64,000 nt of DNA from RUG11551 sp045586185 (GTDB lineage: Bacteria; Planctomycetota; Planctomycetia; Pirellulales; Thermoguttaceae). A program made the translations under genes and the position numbers. Each line of letters starts with the position of its first letter. The stretch's first letter is position 1. Location of the stretch: contig JAZMZV010000132.1 of assembly GCA_045586185.1 (NCBI GenBank), positions 5,498 to 69,497 on the forward strand, in the 5' to 3' direction. The notes beneath the pieces were generated by a model, which was not told the origin of the DNA, did not search any database, and saw nothing but the letters and a program-made list of their open reading frames with translations. Positions 17,162 to 28,124 of the stretch are shown here, piece by piece.

Positions 17162-17377
17162 AATATTGGATAAATCGGCAATTTAGTTAAAAAACTTAAA
17201 AGCTTGAGACGCTCAGACGCGTCGGGCGTCGTCAATCGCTTTATCGAATATTATACAGTATTTTTTAAAAACAGTCGATAAGATTATAAATATATGGAAC
17301 AAAAACAAGCTGTTTTAACTCAAACAATCAGAACAAATATATCAGAGTTATTATTAAACGCTCCACAATAGACCATT

Positions 17378-20300
17378 ATGCAAAAATCAAACTATCGCAA
17401 TCTCTTGGGATTAGAAGAACTTTTGGGAACAACCAGCAAGGAGTCGGCGCGCAAGTCCGCGTCTAAACTGGAACGTTCGCTGTCTGCGGAGGCTTTGGAA
17501 AGCAGAGTTCTGCTTACCGTCGATTCAACGCTGATTGTAGACCCGGCAATCGCCATGGAGGCGTCTCAATCCATCGAAAGTACTTTCGAGTCGGTTTACA
17601 GTCCGTCGAGTTCTGAAAGCCATCAGGAGCCTGTCGAAACCATCAATGCCGGATCCAGAACTTTCACCTACGATTTCACGTTTGGAGCGAACACGTCAAC
17701 AACGCCGTACGAAATCAATCTCAGAGTCAAGTTTAACTCTGGAGTGATTGCGTCTGATAATTTTACCGCCAAAGTAGTTGATTCCAGCAACAACGTTATT
17801 GCAACCGGCGTTATTGACGGCGACTCCATAAACTTTAACGGCATGATTCAATATGGAGGAACCCATGCAACGCTGGTTATTACTCGAACCGCCAACATTT
17901 CTGAAGCGCAGACCATTCGCCTCTACAAGTATCAATGCTCATTGAGCAAGATAGCGGAAGTTTCAACGCTCGCCGGAACGTTCGACAAAGCCGCCATTAC
18001 AACAACCAACTCATACTCGTTCACCATGGCAAAGGGGACTTACGGCAGCGTTCAGCTTTACGCTCCGGAAAGCCAAAACGTAGTAGTCGAACTGTATCGC
18101 GGGTCCTCCAAAATTGCAGAAGCGTCGTATGCGGGAGACGGCTACTATACGATTCCGTCATTTTGCAATCCCAGTTCAAGTTCCGGAACCATTACGTACC
18201 ACGTCAAAGTAACAGGCGGATCAAACGTTCGAGCGGAATCCTACGAGCTGCAAGTCTCGCGCAACGGCGTTACAGAAACAGAAACAGACAACTCGATTGA
18301 GTCCGCGCTTGACATCGTCAACTCCAACGGGAAAATCTATGGAACTATTTCCGGAACCGCCAGCGAATTCACTCCCAGCGCCGTCAATACAACTCAAACG
18401 GCAAGTTCCGGATACGGTTCCGCCGTTGCCTACGATTCCGATTCCTGCATGCTGGTCGCGTCCACGCCCAAAGCGAGTTCATCTGCCGTGTACATGTACG
18501 TTCCCAACGCGACTGACGACGGCTGGACGCAAATCGGCTCTTGGGAAAAGCCGACTCAATGCGCTTCAAGCGGTCAATTTGGAGCGAGTCTGTCCATCAG
18601 CGGGAACTGGATTGTCGCCGGCGCGCCGACTGACACAGTCAACAGCGTTCAAACCGGTTCTGCGTACGTCTACAATACCAAGACGAAAACGACCCAGCGG
18701 CTGACGGCGTCCAACGCGATTGTCGGCGCTCAGTTCGGATCCAACGTTTTGGTTTGCGACGACTGGCTGTTCGTCTCCGCCGCCTACGATCAGGGCGGTT
18801 CAACGACTTCCGGCGCGGTATACGTTTATCGACTCAATAATTCCAACTCCTGGGAATTCGTTCAGAAGCTGGTCAGCGAAAGCTCCGTCAACTTCGCCCA
18901 GTTCGGCTACGCCATGGATTGCGACGGACAATCGCTGGTTATCGCGTCTCCGTACGAATCTTCAGATGGAACGCTGCAGGCGGACGGCATTGCGTTCGTT
19001 TACGCTCTGCGCGGTTCCACGTGGACGCAAACGCAAACTCTGACGCTCGATTCGGTAGAATCCAAGCCGGGCAGCGCTTCTGTAGCGCCCAACGACATGC
19101 GCTTCGGGTTCAGCGTTTCCCTCGACAACGGCAGACTGGCAATCGGCTGTCCCGGATACATTAACGGGTATGTAAAAGGCATCGTTGGTCTGTATAAACA
19201 GGACGAAACCGGTCAATGGAACTGGACGGACACGCTCTATGAGTCCGGCATGTTTGTCGGGAATTTTGGCTCTTCCGTAGATTTATCGGATACGCAGCTC
19301 GTTGTTGGCGCGCCGGGAATGGCGTGCTCTGTATACGTCATGGAATACTCCAGCGGGAATTCTTCCTGGACTGTTACAGGAACAATCGATTCCGAAGGCG
19401 TAACAAATTTCGGCAGCCGCGTTTTGGCGGCTGGAAACAGAATCGTCTCCTGCTCTCCAGCAACCGGCAATACCGCCAGCCAGCTCATACAGTCCTATAC
19501 AGGGCTGGGCGACGTCGATTATTACAGAGTCAAAATCACCAAACGTCTGGGAGAAGACGCTTCAATTATTTTATCGCCTTTGTACGGTCTTTCATTAAAC
19601 AACCTGGACGTCTGTTTAATGGACGAAAACGGCAATATTGTTTCTTATGAAAATCAGGACGGCAAAATCGTCAGCGCAATTACGTTCACGTCGTCAATCG
19701 GCGGGGCGTATTTAACCGGCTCCATCGAACTGCCGGACGGCTACGAAACCGGAACATACTATTTACGAATCGGAGCAGACGCCGGATCGTCGGGCGCGTA
19801 TTCCCTGTCGGTGAGCAATATTACCAAGGACGCATTCAAAGCGCAGCTGGTTTCTCCGTCGGGAACGACGCCGATTTCCTCCATGCCCAGCGAGCTGATT
19901 TTCAAATTCAACGAGGTTATAGACTACTCTTCGCTGTCGTCGGCAACGCTCAACGTCAACAACATGAGCATCGCGCTGTCGTCAAGCGCATGCACGCTGG
20001 TAGACGGTCAAACCATTGCCGTCAAAACAAGTTCGTTCTCAACCATGACGGGAACGCTGCAATGCGTTTTCTCCGGTTTGACGTCCTTGACCGGATCGAG
20101 CGTTTCTTCAGACGCGCTCAGCTTTACCGTCGATACAACGCCGCCGAGCCTGACAACGGCGTCACACTTCACCGTAGACGGAACGCTCGTTTCCGGTTCG
20201 CAATTTACCGGGTCTGCCGTCTCCATTCCGCAGGGAAACGTTACAGAAGTTACGCTCGTTTTTTCTTCCGACATCAACCTGCCGGACAACGCTGCCGCAG

Positions 20301-23300
20301 TTAAACGCGGCGTTGCAATCGTCAATTCCGTTGGGACGTCGATTGACTTTGACCTGTCGCTCAATCTGGACGCTCACACCGTTGTTTTAACGATTGACCA
20401 ACCGCTCGGAGACGACACGTACACAATTCAGCTGTCAGACGATTTCGTCGACATGGCGGGCAACAAACTCGCCGCCAACAGCGCCAACTGGAACTTCTTC
20501 GTCAATTCCACCAGTTCCATTTCCATTCCTGCAACAACGGCGTGCATGACGGACGGCTCTTTGATGTATCAGTCCAGCGTCAGCGGAGCGATTTCTCAAA
20601 ACGGCGAAAAAGACGAATTCACCATTCGCATTGACAAAGGCAATATGTTCAGCGTCTACGTCGTCCCGCACAGTGGATCGACGCTCAAGCCGTCTGTTTT
20701 AATTAAAAACGGGTCGTCAACTTCCGGCGAAGGAACGGCGTCTCGAAATGGCGGTCCAGCTTCCGTTGAAGGAATCATCGCCAGAAACGCTACAAATACA
20801 GAATACACAATTACCGTTTCCGGCGCAGGCTCGACCACGGGCGGATACACTATTTACGTCGTTCTCAACGGCATGCTGGACATTTCACCCAGCATTATTA
20901 GCCCCAAAGAGTTGTCAAGCGGAACCGTTTGGCGCTCTCCGATTTTTGCGTCAGACAACACCTCGCGCACCATAAGCTATATTGCCAACGTTGTTGGGAA
21001 TTCCATTTTTGCCAATACGAATTCCTACAACTTATATCAGGTTCAGGTTGCTGGAGGATCGTATCTTTCCCTGGCGCTCAATCCGGGAACTAACGCGGGC
21101 GCTCAGATTGGCGTTTATTCCGCTTCAGGCTGCGCCGCCAATACGCAAATTGCAGCAGGAACCGTTACCGAAAGCGGACTGATTGCCATCGACCCGATTT
21201 ACAACATCGGCGGCTCGACGGCAACGTATTATATTAAGGTCTCAAACGTTACCAGCGAATTCCAGCTGACGGCAATTCAAAACGGCGTTCTGGCAGACGC
21301 GATTACCTCCGACAGTTTGTCGCAGTCAAGCGTTTTCAAGAACAACCTGGGACAGACGTACGTTTACGGTCATTCATCCTATTTGCCGGGAACGATTACC
21401 GACGACGATTTGCAGTCGTTTGCTCAAACAAACTCTGCCGTCAGCGTCAGCATAGACGGCGACTGGGCGGCGGTCGGCTCACAAGCGTCCGGCGCTCAAT
21501 ACGGAACCGTTCAGATTTACAAGCGAACGAATAACGTCTGGACGTTGTACACAACGCTTTCCGGGTCTGATTTCTCTGCGGCGGGATTCGGGCAGTCCCT
21601 GTCGCTGAAAGGAAATCTCCTTGCCGTCGGCTCCCCGAACGCTTCCTACAAGCAAGTCGCCTGCGGGTCTGTTTTGCTGTTTTCATTCGACGCTGAAGAC
21701 GGAACCTGGACGAAGGCTCAAATTGTGTACCCGGAAAACTACGCTTCCAAAGAGGGCGTGTTGTTTGGAACGGAAGTCAGCCTGTCAGACGGCTGGCTGG
21801 CGGTCGGCGCGACAGACGATATATATAATGGCAGCGTCTGCGGAAGCGTCTACATGTATCAGATTACGGATAATTCCTCGAATCCCGCTGTCTTCGCTCA
21901 GCGACTCGTGGCAGGAAAAGACAACAGCGTCAGCTCTCACGACGCCTCGGTCAGCGAAGCGTTTGGAGCGTCAATCGACATTGACGGCGACTGGATGATC
22001 GTCGGCGCGCCGCAGGATTTCATCTACAATACCGGCGCTGCGTTCCTTTATTATTACGACGGCGTTCACTGGGCGCAGTCCAACGTCATTTCTCCCGCTG
22101 CGCTGGAATACTCCGACGGCTTCGGCTCGCAAGTCGCCATTGACGGCGATACAATCGCCATCAGCGCTCCCAACCGGGCAAACGCTCAAGGGTCGGGAAC
22201 GGTTTACCTGTATCAAATCAACGGATACGGGAAATCGCTCAAAACGCTCAACTCGATTACGTCACAAACTAACGGAGCGGTAAACTTCGGAAGCTCTCTG
22301 GATTTTGCCGACAATCAACTGCTCGTTTCCGGCTGGAAAGATTCCCACATGGAACAGTCCAAAGTCTGGGTTTATTTGCTCAATTCCGATGGAACCACGA
22401 CCCAGTACGCGTCCACGTCTCCATTCGGAGGTCAAACGATTGTCAGCGCGTCTCCCGCTTCCGGAGCGATTTTCGCGAAAATCGGGGAGAACGAAGCCAG
22501 CATTCTCAACTCGCTGAGCGAAATTCAGTCGTTCGGCATTACCCTGGACAAAGCGGGAACCCTCTCCACTGCAATTATAGTCCCGTCCAGCCCGGCAATC
22601 GGCGAATTCACCAACAATCTCAGCGCGTCGATGTCGTTTACCAGCTCCGACGGAACGGCGTATTATTCAGACTCTACGTTCCCTGTCGGCGATTACGAAG
22701 CGGAAGTCAAAGCCGCCGCCAGCCGCTCTGGAGAATACATTTATTATTTAGGATACCCCAGAACAACTGCGCCAAACCTCGACGGCGCGTTTGAACTGAC
22801 GGGCTTTGCCAATACGTTCAACAACCGGATTACCGCAGCTACAGCGACCATTGACCTGTCGTTTAACGCTCAAATCAAATTGGACGCGCTGCGCGCGGCG
22901 TTGTCGGCTGGCAAGATAACCATCAACGGCAAAGCGGTTGCATCCACAGGATACGAAATTCTGGACGGAAAGACTGTTCGTCTGACCGTTCCTTCCGGCG
23001 GAGGCGCAGTCGATGGCAAGTACAACGTCAAGATTGCTCAGGGAACAACCCTGACCGACACCGCCGGGCGCGCTCTTGACACGACAGAAGACGTTACGTT
23101 AACGCTTCAAATCGATTCCGCTCACGAGGGCGCGCACGTTGACAACGTTTTAACGGGCATCGGTTCCAGAACGATTACTGTTACATTCAACGAAGCCCTG
23201 CTTTCCGCCCCGTCCATAGACGATTTGGCTCTGACCGGCGCGAAATGCGGAACCGTCAACATTGAAAGAATCTCCTATAGCGAATCCACAAAGAAGCTGA

Positions 23301-26300
23301 ACATTGTCGTTTCCAGCCTGCCGGACGATTACTACACGCTCGTTTTGAAGTCGTCCAGCGGCGCGTTTGCCGACCTGGCGGGCAACCCGCTTGACGGCTC
23401 AACCGCGACGGGCGTTCAGGACTACACGCTCAATTTCTACGCGGACTGGTCCTCCGCCAAAGCCGTTGGGTATACGGCAGACAACTACTCCGCAACGTTT
23501 ACCAAACAGTCCGTTCAAACCTCTCAAAATGGGTATTTGTACGCTGGCGATTCAGACGCCTACGTGTTACAAAACATCCCCGCCGGGACGACGCTCAACG
23601 TTTACGTTGAAACCACCAACGGATTAAAGCCGACTCTGTACGTCTATCAGGGCGACAGCGAATCCGGCGAGCTTCTTGAACCGGAATATTCCGGTCAAAC
23701 GACCTCCGGCGCATGGCAGTATGGATTCGTTCAAAACGTTACATCCAATTTCTGCGTCGTCGTTAAAAATGAAACGGCCAAAGTCGGTTCGTACACGCTG
23801 ACCGCGTCTCTTAACGGTCAAAAAGAGACGGAGCCAATCGGTTCAAGCAACAATACCAGCGCCAAAGCGGAACCGATTGTCGGGCTGAACCTTCAAAACG
23901 ACACTGCGGTCGTGCGCGGAAATCTGGCGTCCAATTCAGACGTTGACTGGTACTCGTTCACGCTGCAAAAAGGCGAATGGATTAACCTGTACCTGACCAA
24001 AGACGACAACAACGCCGCTGTCATGGATCTGTACTCCAACAACACGCAGATCATGTCCGGAACGCAGACTGACGATTTCAGCAGCTGCATTCTCAATTTC
24101 GTTGAAACGGCGGAAAACGGCAGTACGTATGCCGTTCGCGTTTCCGGTCAGACGGGAGAATACGAACTTCTGGCAGCCGTCGGAACGGTGTTCAATCAGG
24201 ACAAGGACGGCGCAGCGGTTATCGCTCACAACAACTCGTGGGTTGCCGGTTCGTTAGATAAATACAGCGGATACGAAAACACGTTTATTCTTTCCGATAT
24301 TGTCTCGTCTGACTCGCTCGGACGCGGCGCGTTTTTCGGGTCTTCGGTTGACGTCGACGGCTCCTGGATGATTGTCGGCGGACGTTACGCCAATCAGGAG
24401 GGAATCAGCAGCGGGTACGCCGCCATCTACGCCAAAGGCGCAACCGGCTGGACGGAATTCCAGGAACTCACGCCGGACGATTTAGCCGGAGGCGACCAGC
24501 TCGGGTACGCCGTTTCCATCAAAGGAAACGTCGCCGTCGTCTGCTCGCCAATTAAGGACCTCGGCGGGCTTATCGGTCAGGCGTACATTTACGAATACAA
24601 AAACGGAACCTGGCAGCTGACGGACACTCTGTCACAGTTCGGCGCCAATCTGGTTTACGGTCTGGACTGTCAGGTTATCAACGATTCCAAAGTCCTCATC
24701 GGGTCGTCAAATCAGGTGGGATTCTACGTCAAAAACGCGAGCGGAAACTGGGTTTTGGAACAGAATTCGCCCATTTCTCAAAACGACGTCAACACGATAG
24801 ACGATTACACCATTCAGGGATTCGGCTCCAGCGTGAGCGTCAATACAAAGCAGAACGGCAATTTGATGGTTGTCGGCGCGCCGCAAAGCGCTGGATACAT
24901 TTCCGGTTCCGGCTGGAAAGACAATATCGGTCTGGCGATCGTTTATCAATACAACGCTCAGTCCTCTTCCTGGGAACAGCTGGAAACTCTGTCTTTGATG
25001 GACAGTAACAGCGTTACCGAAGACAACATCCTGGAAGTCAGCGCCAACGCCATGTTTGGTTCCGAAGTTCTCGTCTATGGAGATTACGTCATTGTCAGCG
25101 CGCCGCAAGCGTCCTATGGAGGCTATGACTCCAACGGCGTCGTCTATATTTACAAGTACTCAAACGGCTCCATAATCTACAGCGACATGCTCTATGGCGA
25201 ACAGGACGGCGAGATGTTCGGTTCTGCGCTGGCGATGAACGATTCCTGCCTCGTCGTTGGGTCAATGTACTATTCGTTTGAAATCAATAACACTACGGTT
25301 CTTCCGTACACCGGAAAAGCGACGGTATTCGAGCTCAACGCGTTTGACCAGTGGACGCCTCAGCAGGACGTCTTAGCCGGCGAGACCATGATGGGCGCGT
25401 TTGTCGGGACGTCGATTGCTCTGGATGCCGACACGTTAGCCGTCGGAGCCGTCGGGCAGCGTCCGGACAACGAACTCGATTCGCCCAGAAGCGGCGTTGT
25501 GTTCACCTACTCCACCGCCAACGCCGACGACGAATACGCCTGTTACATCGACGCGACAAAGGCGATCAACGTCATTATCAATAAAACAGACTCGCCTGTT
25601 TCCGAACTGTCAAGCGTCAAGCTGTACTATCGCCGCGCCAACAGTACAAGAGAAACGGAAGCCCAATTAACCGCAACGGCAACCGGCTGGAGAGCGGCAA
25701 TCAGTTCTTCCCTCGGGTCGGGAGACTACGTTTTCAGACTCGTCAACACGGGCGAATCCGGAGGCGAGTACTCCATGCGGCTTTCCAATCAGGGCATTGA
25801 CAACACAACCGCCTTGAAGGTGGTCAGCTCGTCTCCGGAATACGGAACGCTGCTGGATTACAAGACGCAGTCCGTTTCTGTAACGTTCTCCGACGCGTTG
25901 CGACAGGACTTAATTAACCTCTCGCAGCATCCGGTTACAGTTTTGTGCAGCGGCGCAGAGATTAACATCAAGTCCATCGCGCTCAGTCAGGACAAAAAGA
26001 CCGTTACCATCGAACTGCTGGACTCCTATCCGTACAAGAACGAAAACGTTCAGATTACATTCAAGAAGGAAAACTTTGTTACAACCAACGGGCTGTCCAT
26101 GACGACGGACTATGTCCTTGACTATACCATTCCGCTGGATGTTATCGCCGTAACATCGCAGGTTGCGATTAACGACGACCAGTTCCAAATCGACGTTACG
26201 TTCGAGGAAAACGTTGAGCTGTCAGGAAACGCTCACTGGAGAGACGCAGTCTCGTTCGAGATGTATTACGCGCCGTTAGACGAGTTTATTCCCTGGGAGC

Positions 26301-27655
26301 CGGCAGACCTTCACTTTGCCTACGACGATGCAACGCACACGTTAACCGTAACCAGTTCAGACCAGCTGGCAATGGAAACCGAGTACCATCTTAATCTGAA
26401 CGGCAACGTCATTCTCAGCGTCAGCGGCAAGCCGTTGGCAAACCTCGTTGACAACCAGTACGTCATTCCGTTTATCAAAACCGACGCGTCGATGTCGATT
26501 TCAGCAGTCGTTTCAACCGCGTCCTCCGCTTCCATCGGCGACGACGGACAAAGCGAGACTGTCGTCGCGGAAGAATGGATCAACGAATGGCAAAACTTCT
26601 ATCTGGAACTTTGGGCGGAAATGGATACGTCTTCCGTTGGAGAAGTCAACCTGATTATTTCGTACGATTCCAACCTGTTCGCCCCGGTTACGCAGGACGG
26701 CGCGTTTGTTTACCAAACATCGCCCGCGTTCTCCGGCGCCAATGGTACGTTCTCCATGAACCTGGTAAACGGTCAGATTATCGTCTCCGCTCAAACCAAC
26801 CTCGACGGCATGGGCGCCGACGGGAACAAAGTCCTGCTGGGTCGAATTCAGTTCGCGCCTGCGGAAAACGGGGCGGGCGTTGCAATCGACGCCTTCAAAA
26901 CCGGCGAATGCGCCACAACGGGAATTTCGGTCTCGCCGTACAATCTCGGACGCGCCAAAGGCGGTTCCGCCGTCAACCAAAACGTTACGCAAACAACGAC
27001 GGAAGTCTGGCCCGTTATTTATGACGTGGACGACAGTAACGCTGTTGACGTCAACGACTTTATCTCTTTCGCCACCTACTTTGGAAGTCAGCCCAACAGA
27101 GCCAACGCTTCCTGGTACGAAGACTACGACTCGACCAACCTGATTGACGTTCAGGACTTTATTACCTTCGCAACCAACTTCGGCTACGGCCGCGCCAACG
27201 GTCAAAACATTTCCTTCCCGGCAAACTTCATGACAAAGATGAAGGAACGCATGGGAACCGCCCCGGCGACTTTGCCTGCCAACGCTGTTTCAGAACCGGT
27301 CAGCGCTCCAATTCCAGTCGTTGTCGACGAGGTTCCGCAATCCGCCGAACCGGTCGCTGTCGAACTGATTAAAGTCGAAAGCGCTCCGGCGCAGGAGACG
27401 GCATCGCCCGTTGTCGAGCAGATTGCTCCGGTTGTCGCTTCTAACAGCGCAGCGATCAACGCGACAGTTACCATCGAACGCGTTGTTACAGAAGACCAGC
27501 CGCAGCCGTCTGCCAGTTCAGAATTCACGTCCGTTCAGGCGGAGGTTCTGAACGACGAAGACTCCCTCTTTGACTGGGACGACTCGCTGGCGGATCCCAC
27601 CCCGGTTTCCAAAGACCCGGTCGCCGCGGCGCTGGAAGAGTTTTTTAATTCGTAA
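17378..27655 (+). CDS. Giant surface protein: LEPR-like N-terminus, FG-GAP repeats, Ig-like and PPC-like domains, cohesin-like and dockerin domains
   Basis: The protein has 3425 residues. There is no classical signal peptide; the N-terminus carries ALESRVLLTV (39-48), a form of the ALEPRVLL motif of planctomycete extracellular proteins. Three blocks of FG-GAP-like repeats (about 330-640, 1300-1620, 2290-2690) repeat FGSSVDVDGDWMIVGAP-type lines, as in integrin-like propellers. Between them are pre-peptidase-C-like segments (DWYSFTLQKGEWINLYL) and SbsA-type Ig-like domains (SSPEYGTLLDYKTQSVSVTF). Residues about 3035-3180 resemble a cohesin (VNLIISYDSNLFAPV). Residues about 3213-3272 form a type I dockerin with two calcium loops (DVDDSNAVDVNDF and YDSTNLIDVQDF). 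A Pro/Val/Ala/Glu-rich tail ends the protein. It is probably anchored or assembled on the cell surface. The stop codon lies inside a 7-nt repeat array. Confidence 0.85.
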   Translation: MQKSNYRNLLGLEELLGTTSKESARKSASKLERSLSAEALESRVLLTVDSTLIVDPAIAMEASQSIESTFESVYSPSSSESHQEPVETINAGSRTFTYDFTFGANTSTTPYEINLRVKFNSGVIASDNFTAKVVDSSNNVIATGVIDGDSINFNGMIQYGGTHATLVITRTANISEAQTIRLYKYQCSLSKIAEVSTLAGTFDKAAITTTNSYSFTMAKGTYGSVQLYAPESQNVVVELYRGSSKIAEASYAGDGYYTIPSFCNPSSSSGTITYHVKVTGGSNVRAESYELQVSRNGVTETETDNSIESALDIVNSNGKIYGTISGTASEFTPSAVNTTQTASSGYGSAVAYDSDSCMLVASTPKASSSAVYMYVPNATDDGWTQIGSWEKPTQCASSGQFGASLSISGNWIVAGAPTDTVNSVQTGSAYVYNTKTKTTQRLTASNAIVGAQFGSNVLVCDDWLFVSAAYDQGGSTTSGAVYVYRLNNSNSWEFVQKLVSESSVNFAQFGYAMDCDGQSLVIASPYESSDGTLQADGIAFVYALRGSTWTQTQTLTLDSVESKPGSASVAPNDMRFGFSVSLDNGRLAIGCPGYINGYVKGIVGLYKQDETGQWNWTDTLYESGMFVGNFGSSVDLSDTQLVVGAPGMACSVYVMEYSSGNSSWTVTGTIDSEGVTNFGSRVLAAGNRIVSCSPATGNTASQLIQSYTGLGDVDYYRVKITKRLGEDASIILSPLYGLSLNNLDVCLMDENGNIVSYENQDGKIVSAITFTSSIGGAYLTGSIELPDGYETGTYYLRIGADAGSSGAYSLSVSNITKDAFKAQLVSPSGTTPISSMPSELIFKFNEVIDYSSLSSATLNVNNMSIALSSSACTLVDGQTIAVKTSSFSTMTGTLQCVFSGLTSLTGSSVSSDALSFTVDTTPPSLTTASHFTVDGTLVSGSQFTGSAVSIPQGNVTEVTLVFSSDINLPDNAAAVKRGVAIVNSVGTSIDFDLSLNLDAHTVVLTIDQPLGDDTYTIQLSDDFVDMAGNKLAANSANWNFFVNSTSSISIPATTACMTDGSLMYQSSVSGAISQNGEKDEFTIRIDKGNMFSVYVVPHSGSTLKPSVLIKNGSSTSGEGTASRNGGPASVEGIIARNATNTEYTITVSGAGSTTGGYTIYVVLNGMLDISPSIISPKELSSGTVWRSPIFASDNTSRTISYIANVVGNSIFANTNSYNLYQVQVAGGSYLSLALNPGTNAGAQIGVYSASGCAANTQIAAGTVTESGLIAIDPIYNIGGSTATYYIKVSNVTSEFQLTAIQNGVLADAITSDSLSQSSVFKNNLGQTYVYGHSSYLPGTITDDDLQSFAQTNSAVSVSIDGDWAAVGSQASGAQYGTVQIYKRTNNVWTLYTTLSGSDFSAAGFGQSLSLKGNLLAVGSPNASYKQVACGSVLLFSFDAEDGTWTKAQIVYPENYASKEGVLFGTEVSLSDGWLAVGATDDIYNGSVCGSVYMYQITDNSSNPAVFAQRLVAGKDNSVSSHDASVSEAFGASIDIDGDWMIVGAPQDFIYNTGAAFLYYYDGVHWAQSNVISPAALEYSDGFGSQVAIDGDTIAISAPNRANAQGSGTVYLYQINGYGKSLKTLNSITSQTNGAVNFGSSLDFADNQLLVSGWKDSHMEQSKVWVYLLNSDGTTTQYASTSPFGGQTIVSASPASGAIFAKIGENEASILNSLSEIQSFGITLDKAGTLSTAIIVPSSPAIGEFTNNLSASMSFTSSDGTAYYSDSTFPVGDYEAEVKAAASRSGEYIYYLGYPRTTAPNLDGAFELTGFANTFNNRITAATATIDLSFNAQIKLDALRAALSAGKITINGKAVASTGYEILDGKTVRLTVPSGGGAVDGKYNVKIAQGTTLTDTAGRALDTTEDVTLTLQIDSAHEGAHVDNVLTGIGSRTITVTFNEALLSAPSIDDLALTGAKCGTVNIERISYSESTKKLNIVVSSLPDDYYTLVLKSSSGAFADLAGNPLDGSTATGVQDYTLNFYADWSSAKAVGYTADNYSATFTKQSVQTSQNGYLYAGDSDAYVLQNIPAGTTLNVYVETTNGLKPTLYVYQGDSESGELLEPEYSGQTTSGAWQYGFVQNVTSNFCVVVKNETAKVGSYTLTASLNGQKETEPIGSSNNTSAKAEPIVGLNLQNDTAVVRGNLASNSDVDWYSFTLQKGEWINLYLTKDDNNAAVMDLYSNNTQIMSGTQTDDFSSCILNFVETAENGSTYAVRVSGQTGEYELLAAVGTVFNQDKDGAAVIAHNNSWVAGSLDKYSGYENTFILSDIVSSDSLGRGAFFGSSVDVDGSWMIVGGRYANQEGISSGYAAIYAKGATGWTEFQELTPDDLAGGDQLGYAVSIKGNVAVVCSPIKDLGGLIGQAYIYEYKNGTWQLTDTLSQFGANLVYGLDCQVINDSKVLIGSSNQVGFYVKNASGNWVLEQNSPISQNDVNTIDDYTIQGFGSSVSVNTKQNGNLMVVGAPQSAGYISGSGWKDNIGLAIVYQYNAQSSSWEQLETLSLMDSNSVTEDNILEVSANAMFGSEVLVYGDYVIVSAPQASYGGYDSNGVVYIYKYSNGSIIYSDMLYGEQDGEMFGSALAMNDSCLVVGSMYYSFEINNTTVLPYTGKATVFELNAFDQWTPQQDVLAGETMMGAFVGTSIALDADTLAVGAVGQRPDNELDSPRSGVVFTYSTANADDEYACYIDATKAINVIINKTDSPVSELSSVKLYYRRANSTRETEAQLTATATGWRAAISSSLGSGDYVFRLVNTGESGGEYSMRLSNQGIDNTTALKVVSSSPEYGTLLDYKTQSVSVTFSDALRQDLINLSQHPVTVLCSGAEINIKSIALSQDKKTVTIELLDSYPYKNENVQITFKKENFVTTNGLSMTTDYVLDYTIPLDVIAVTSQVAINDDQFQIDVTFEENVELSGNAHWRDAVSFEMYYAPLDEFIPWEPADLHFAYDDATHTLTVTSSDQLAMETEYHLNLNGNVILSVSGKPLANLVDNQYVIPFIKTDASMSISAVVSTASSASIGDDGQSETVVAEEWINEWQNFYLELWAEMDTSSVGEVNLIISYDSNLFAPVTQDGAFVYQTSPAFSGANGTFSMNLVNGQIIVSAQTNLDGMGADGNKVLLGRIQFAPAENGAGVAIDAFKTGECATTGISVSPYNLGRAKGGSAVNQNVTQTTTEVWPVIYDVDDSNAVDVNDFISFATYFGSQPNRANASWYEDYDSTNLIDVQDFITFATNFGYGRANGQNISFPANFMTKMKERMGTAPATLPANAVSEPVSAPIPVVVDEVPQSAEPVAVELIKVESAPAQETASPVVEQIAPVVASNSAAINATVTIERVVTEDQPQPSASSEFTSVQAEVLNDEDSLFDWDDSLADPTPVSKDPVAAALEEFFNS

Positions 27656-27979
27656 TTCGGAATGCGGAATGCGGAATTTCGCAAGCGTAAATCTCGAGGG
27701 AGCGCTTGCGTCGGGGACTGCGGCGGCTTGACGCCGCCTTGTCCAATGCCCCGCAAAAAGACATTGACGTCTGCCAACCACCATTCTGGATCGCGGACGT
27801 AAGTCCGCCCCCGTAGGCGGGGGAGCCAATCCGCGCTACCGCGCGAAAATCCAAAAACCGCTCCCGTTGGTCGCTATGTCCTGCACGGGTACTAAGACGT
27901 CTCCGAATCGCAAGCGTTCCCGGCTCGCTTGTCGCTTTGTGTAATTCCGAATTCCGAATTACAAATTCCGCATTATTCT
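27646..27979. repeat. Intergenic element bounded by inverted heptad arrays
   Basis: The left end is a 7-nt array (taattcg x2, gaatgcg x2, gaattt; 27646-27679) that contains the stop codon of the giant gene. The right end (27942-27974, aattccg steps) is its approximate reverse complement. Inside are REP-like palindromes: module B in reverse orientation (27713-27752, GCGGCTTGACGCCGCCTTGTCC), a GGCGG/CCGCC hairpin near 27798-27824, and module C (27822-27875, CCAATCCGCGCTACCGCGCG ... CTCCCGTTGGTCGCT). No gene is present. It forms most of the 469-nt spacer before apt. Confidence 0.75.
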
Positions 27980-28018
27980 CTCCCCCCTTCCTTTCCACAA
28001 AATCTTCGGTATAATTAT

Positions 28019-28098
28019 TAGTGGTTAGTTTTAAGCGGTCAGTAGTTAGGACGCAAGCGTTTCTCTAACTTACCACATACCACTAATTACTAATTACT
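28019..28098. repeat. Second small inverted heptad-bounded segment upstream of apt
   Basis: TTAGTGGTTAGT at the left is answered by ACCACATACCACTAATTACTAATTAC at the right, with 7-nt steps (accacat/accacta, actaatt/actaatt). It fills the 5' region of apt, directly after a TATAAT at 28010-28015 that could be the apt -10 box; no convincing -35 is visible. Confidence 0.6.
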
Positions 28099-28124
28099 TC
28101 CCCCTTCTAACAAGTACAATTCCC

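Noticed and set aside
27646..27979. Possible insertion sequence or group II intron
   Set aside because: No transposase or reverse transcriptase frame is inside; only palindromes and heptads are seen.
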